The notes below the pieces were generated by a model, which saw only the letters and a list, made by a program, of their open reading frames with translations, made no database searches and was not told where the DNA came from. A stretch of 64,000 nucleotides of DNA from Mytilus trossulus (taxonomy: Eukaryota > Mollusca > Bivalvia > Mytilida > Mytilidae), in NCBI RefSeq assembly GCF_036588685.1, contig NC_086374.1, positions 24,668,886 through 24,732,885 on the forward strand, read 5' to 3'. Positions within the stretch are counted from its first letter, which is position 1. Each line of letters begins with the position of its first letter. The translations under genes and the position numbers were made by a program. Below, in pieces: positions 60,666-64,000 of the stretch.

Positions 60666-63013
60666 AACATAACATATGAAGACAAAATAGCAAAACTCAT
60701 TTCATAAGAATGTAATTATAAATTAGTATTATGACGAAATTAAAATTGTTATTTAGAGGTTCATATATATCTTCTTTTTAATTTCATAAACTTTGTTGTT
60801 AATAGATTCAGATTACAAACGGTCTAAGTCATCTTGGCATGCAACCTACGTTGTTTGCTAGGTATAATGAAATATGTCTTCATGGGATTTGACATAAATT
60901 CGCAGCAATGTCTGAGCAGAGATTGAACGTTAAATCAAATATCTTGGATAGACCGTCCCACCCTTCTTCAAAAAAGAAAATTCTTTGACAAACGATTTGA
61001 ATGATCAGTCCGATAAATGTACCACGCCAGGAATATGCACGTAATTGTCAATCCTTTATTTTGCATAAGCTTCTAAATTTGCAAGTTGATAAAGGACTGT
61101 CATATTTGAATGTTTCTTGGAGTTCGATGTTTTTGTTTTTTAAGACATTTTCCTTCACCTATCGAACGAATCCTTATTTCCAAGTATTTGTCTTAATACG
61201 CATTCTCCATCTATTTAAGTCAATCTTCTCATTCATAATTTGTTAGGTTGTCCACATATTGAATATCTACCAGAATTTCATAATGTGAATACAATACTTG
61301 AAGTGGAGGGTAAGCAAACAACAATAAATTTAACGATCTTTGAAAGGTTCTGACTACACTTTTCATAAATACTTTTGCTACAGAACTACACCGAAAAAAC
61401 CCCCCAAGAAACTGTAATCCACGAAGCATTCATTCTAAGACTAAACGAACATATGAAGTAAAAAATCAATACAATTTGCATTATGTGTCTAGCAGCTGTA
61501 TTTTGTACGATGCTAACAAACCGGAGAAATTACAACTGAACTTGGTATTTTCATGTGTCCAGCAAAGTTCAAATACAGATGATATTAAAAGAAATCAACA
61601 CATATAGTCTTTATGCTGCAAAGTTTGGTACTATTGTTGCCTTATCATATTAGTAAACTCATTTTTATTGCAATCCATTTTCTTTTTTAAAACATTAAGT
61701 TCCAACAAGAGACAACGCTTATACAGTTAAATCGTCCTCATAATTTGATGATCGTTATGCAGGAAAGATTTAACTTTATTGATGAAGTATTGATTGTAAA
61801 GTAACCATAACAAAATATTTTCTCGCATAGTGTAAAATGTTCTTTTTCCTAGCGCTTCCGATTTGTCGGCTTCGAACGTCAAAAAATATTTAGTTGTAAA
61901 TCTATTACTATAATTCTAATTGTAGGATAAATAGCTAGTAATTATTTCGAATTAAAAAAAAACCTCTTTGTAATACTGTTCATTCTTATATAAATAACGG
62001 ACATAGAAAATGATCCACACAATCCTTACCCTAGTCGAATTGGCAGCATTCAATTGTATAAGTGCATATTTTGGCATAAAACACTAGATATATAAATAAA
62101 AAATAGCATATTTGTGTTCCCCAAAAAACTTACTTGTCAAACAAATAAATAACTAATAGTGTCAAAGCGTAAAATCATATGTACTACAAATTAGTCGACA
62201 CCGCTATGTCAAAACAGTATATCTATCTAAGTTGGTTTGGAAGTTTAACTATACCGATTATTAATTTAAACTTGATATATCATCTGAATATTTACAATGA
62301 TGTTGTTTATAGAGCAATTTTTGGTCAATCCATCTAAACTTATTGATTCTTAGTTCAAATGACTTGTTCTAAATAAATGCAAACAAACAATCAAGCTAAT
62401 GACTGCAAACAAACAACAAAAACGCACAAATAAACCTTTGCGGTATTGCAATCGTTTATAGAAATATGGGGTTTCATGTTGCCAATGAGTTACAATGATG
62501 TGAATGTTAGCAATTATACGGCCTTCAACAATGAGAAACACATATCGTATAGTGGTCTAAAAAAGGCACTGGTAAACTCATTGTATTCAAAATATGCCTT
62601 ACTCAATTAGATATAGAAATTAAAAATGTTTATAGTTGGTGGAAACACCTATTAGTAAAATTTGTAAAATATAAACTTCTTTATAGCTGCAAAAACAATG
62701 ATCCCTTGTATAGTATGTGCTTTTAAATTTTTAATTGTTGTTTGCGCTAGCTATTCATATTGTGGTCAAGTGATGTGGTTTAACTATAAAGGTTTTATTG
62801 TGATCTTGCTTATAATTCGACAAAAAATTCAAAAGATTTATTAATGAAGTGAAATATACAGGTATCAACATATTTTTACATCTTCGTTGTCATTTATCCC
62901 AAGTCTATTATAGACGGTACTGAGAATCAATCATATAATTTCTTTTATAAGAAAAAAAAAGAATTTATTAACAATGCTTCCTTTGATATTTGGAATATCT
63001 CATTAAAATGTAT
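60666..63013. other. Region between the convergent receptor genes
   Basis: No exon recognised. It holds a short fragment of the 'gatgtggtatgatt' family near 62470-62560 ('acggccttcaacaatgagaa') and an AATAAA on the minus strand (62969-62964) suited to the second receptor. Confidence 0.5.
62964..62969 (-). terminator. Possible polyadenylation signal of the second receptor
   Basis: AATAAA on the minus strand about 45 bases after the stop codon at 63016-63014. Confidence 0.45.
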
Positions 63014-63237
63014 TTAAGTATTAACATCATCTTCATTGTCGACAGCTTTTTGAAAATTGTCTTCTTGTTGGTCGTATAACTTGTTGACCTGTCCATCACT
63101 TCTGTTTCTCATAAACGTGATTAGATTTCCTTTCTTCCAATATATAATACCGAACACTACACCACCAACCACTAATAGTAACACTACAATAACAATTGCA
63201 GCAATTCCTCCACTGGATAAACCACTTGTATTCTTAT
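63014..63237 (-). CDS. Second receptor, last exon (transmembrane and tail)
   Basis: Acceptor CCTCAG; 224 nt to the stop TAA at 63016-63014. SGLSSGG precedes the helix; YWKKGN follows it. Confidence 0.85.
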
Positions 63238-63968
63238 CTGAGGATTACAATGTATATAACAATTATTGTGAATGAGGGTAGTTTCGTTTCATGTATTTAA
63301 TTTCATCATTGGCTATACGAAATAAAATTTATGTGAAGATGTACAAATATGCTTTTTGTCCCATATCCACAATGAAAGAAAATAGGAGAAATAATCAAAA
63401 AAATAAATAATAGTCATGTATTTTTTTCATTCAGTTTGTCAGCTGTCAATGAATGCCTTTTATTTATTATAAAGTAAAATTACCAAAAAACATACTAAAC
63501 TCCAAGGAAAAGATTGCCTATCTAACATTTTCCGTTTTTTTTTGCCTTGGCCTTGTCAGTTTGTTTCTAACTAGATTTGAATATCCCTTTGGTATCTTTC
63601 GCATCTCTTTTGAAACTAAAACAGATCACCTATACATAAGTTATAGACATAGCATTAATCTGGTCGTTCTCCCATCAAACAAATATTAATTAAATAAATG
63701 AACATTTTTTTATATAAATATACATCTATAACACGCTTTCCATGCAGAGCATTGTCCTGTTTTAAAAACAAACATATACATTTTGATATTTTTTTGATGG
63801 AAAAAATTTAATTTGGTAACATTCATTCAAATATGATCGACTTACTTTTGGTGCCACTCTGTTTTACTGGTGCCTGCGTATCAGATCCTCCTTGTTTATC
63901 AGTAACAGGTAATACACTTCCTGGAATTAATGGAGATTGAGTTGGTACTAACGTTATGAATGATGAAT
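63014..63968 (-). CDS. 3' end of a second lectin-type receptor gene (partial, runs off the window)
   Basis: Two exons on the minus strand, 63968-63846 and 63237-63014, both entered in phase 1, exactly as the last two exons of the main receptor. The first encodes a Thr/Pro stalk (SSFITLVPTQSPLIPGS), the second a transmembrane helix (IAAIVIVVLLLVVGGVV...IIYW), basic KK, and a 39-residue tail with KLYDQQ and an acidic end. Same layout, phases and helix style as the main receptor, so a paralogue is likely; its CTLDs should lie right of the window. The tails differ, which suggests different trafficking or signalling. Confidence 0.8.
63535..63620 (+). repeat. Penelope-like 3' tail fragment
   Basis: 'ccctttggtatctttcg' preceded by 'cttgtcagtttgtttctaac' matches the tail at 27120-27185. 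It lies in the last intron of the second receptor. Confidence 0.5.
63846..63968 (-). CDS. Second receptor, penultimate exon (stalk)
   Basis: Acceptor GTTTTAG and donor AAAA|GTAAGT; 123 nt, phase 1 in and out. Thr/Pro/Ser/Gln-rich, no cysteine. Confidence 0.78.
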
Positions 63969-64000
63969 CTAAAACTAAAGAAAACATTCAAATCTGATAA

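Noticed and set aside
61001..61246. 81-aa plus-strand frame between the receptors
   Set aside because: No domain similarity seen and no splice partners.

Overview
Eukaryotic, intron-rich, AT-rich DNA packed with interspersed repeats. The repeat families (hammerhead-bearing short elements, 'tactgaactccgag' elements, 'gccccacctacgatag' elements with CCGT minisatellites, degenerate Penelope-like retroelements) are ones I recognise from mytilid mussels. The window is therefore most likely a piece of a bivalve genome, probably Mytilus; this is recognition from memory, not a search.

Layout. (1) 262-3434, minus strand: a small four-transmembrane protein in three phase-consistent exons (194 aa), claudin/PMP22-like in general shape. 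(2) 5394-60420, plus strand: the main feature, one giant receptor gene. I assemble 42 coding exons whose splice phases all close, giving a 1917-residue type I membrane protein: signal peptide, twelve tandem C-type lectin-like domains (CTLDs), a Thr/Pro-rich stalk, one transmembrane helix and a short tail with an FDNALF motif. It resembles the mannose-receptor family but lacks the N-terminal cysteine-rich and fibronectin-II domains and has more CTLDs than the vertebrate members. Six CTLDs keep the mannose-type EPN triplet, two have EPS, four have lost the site. (3) 63014-63968, minus strand: the last two exons (stalk; transmembrane plus tail) of a second receptor of the same type, tail-to-tail with the first and running off the right edge.

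The long introns hold the mobile DNA: two large degenerate Penelope-like retroelements of the Naiad type (25395-27190 plus, 51515-54420 minus) and several shards of them, a TTAA-flanked MITE touching receptor exon 3, a TA-flanked MITE with perfect 26-bp inverted ends, fold-back elements, SINE-like pieces, and short elements with hammerhead ribozymes (one with an intact core at 2698-2741). Downstream of receptor exon 12 is a decayed tandem array of about ten copies of that exon's 3' end and splice donor.

How the genes fit: the two lectin receptors look like paralogues from a local immune/pattern-recognition cluster. The lectin domains would bind glycans outside the cell and the tail would drive endocytosis (inference from family). 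The small tetraspan gene is divergent from the receptor and shares a 2-kb intergenic region with it. There are no operons or prokaryotic features.
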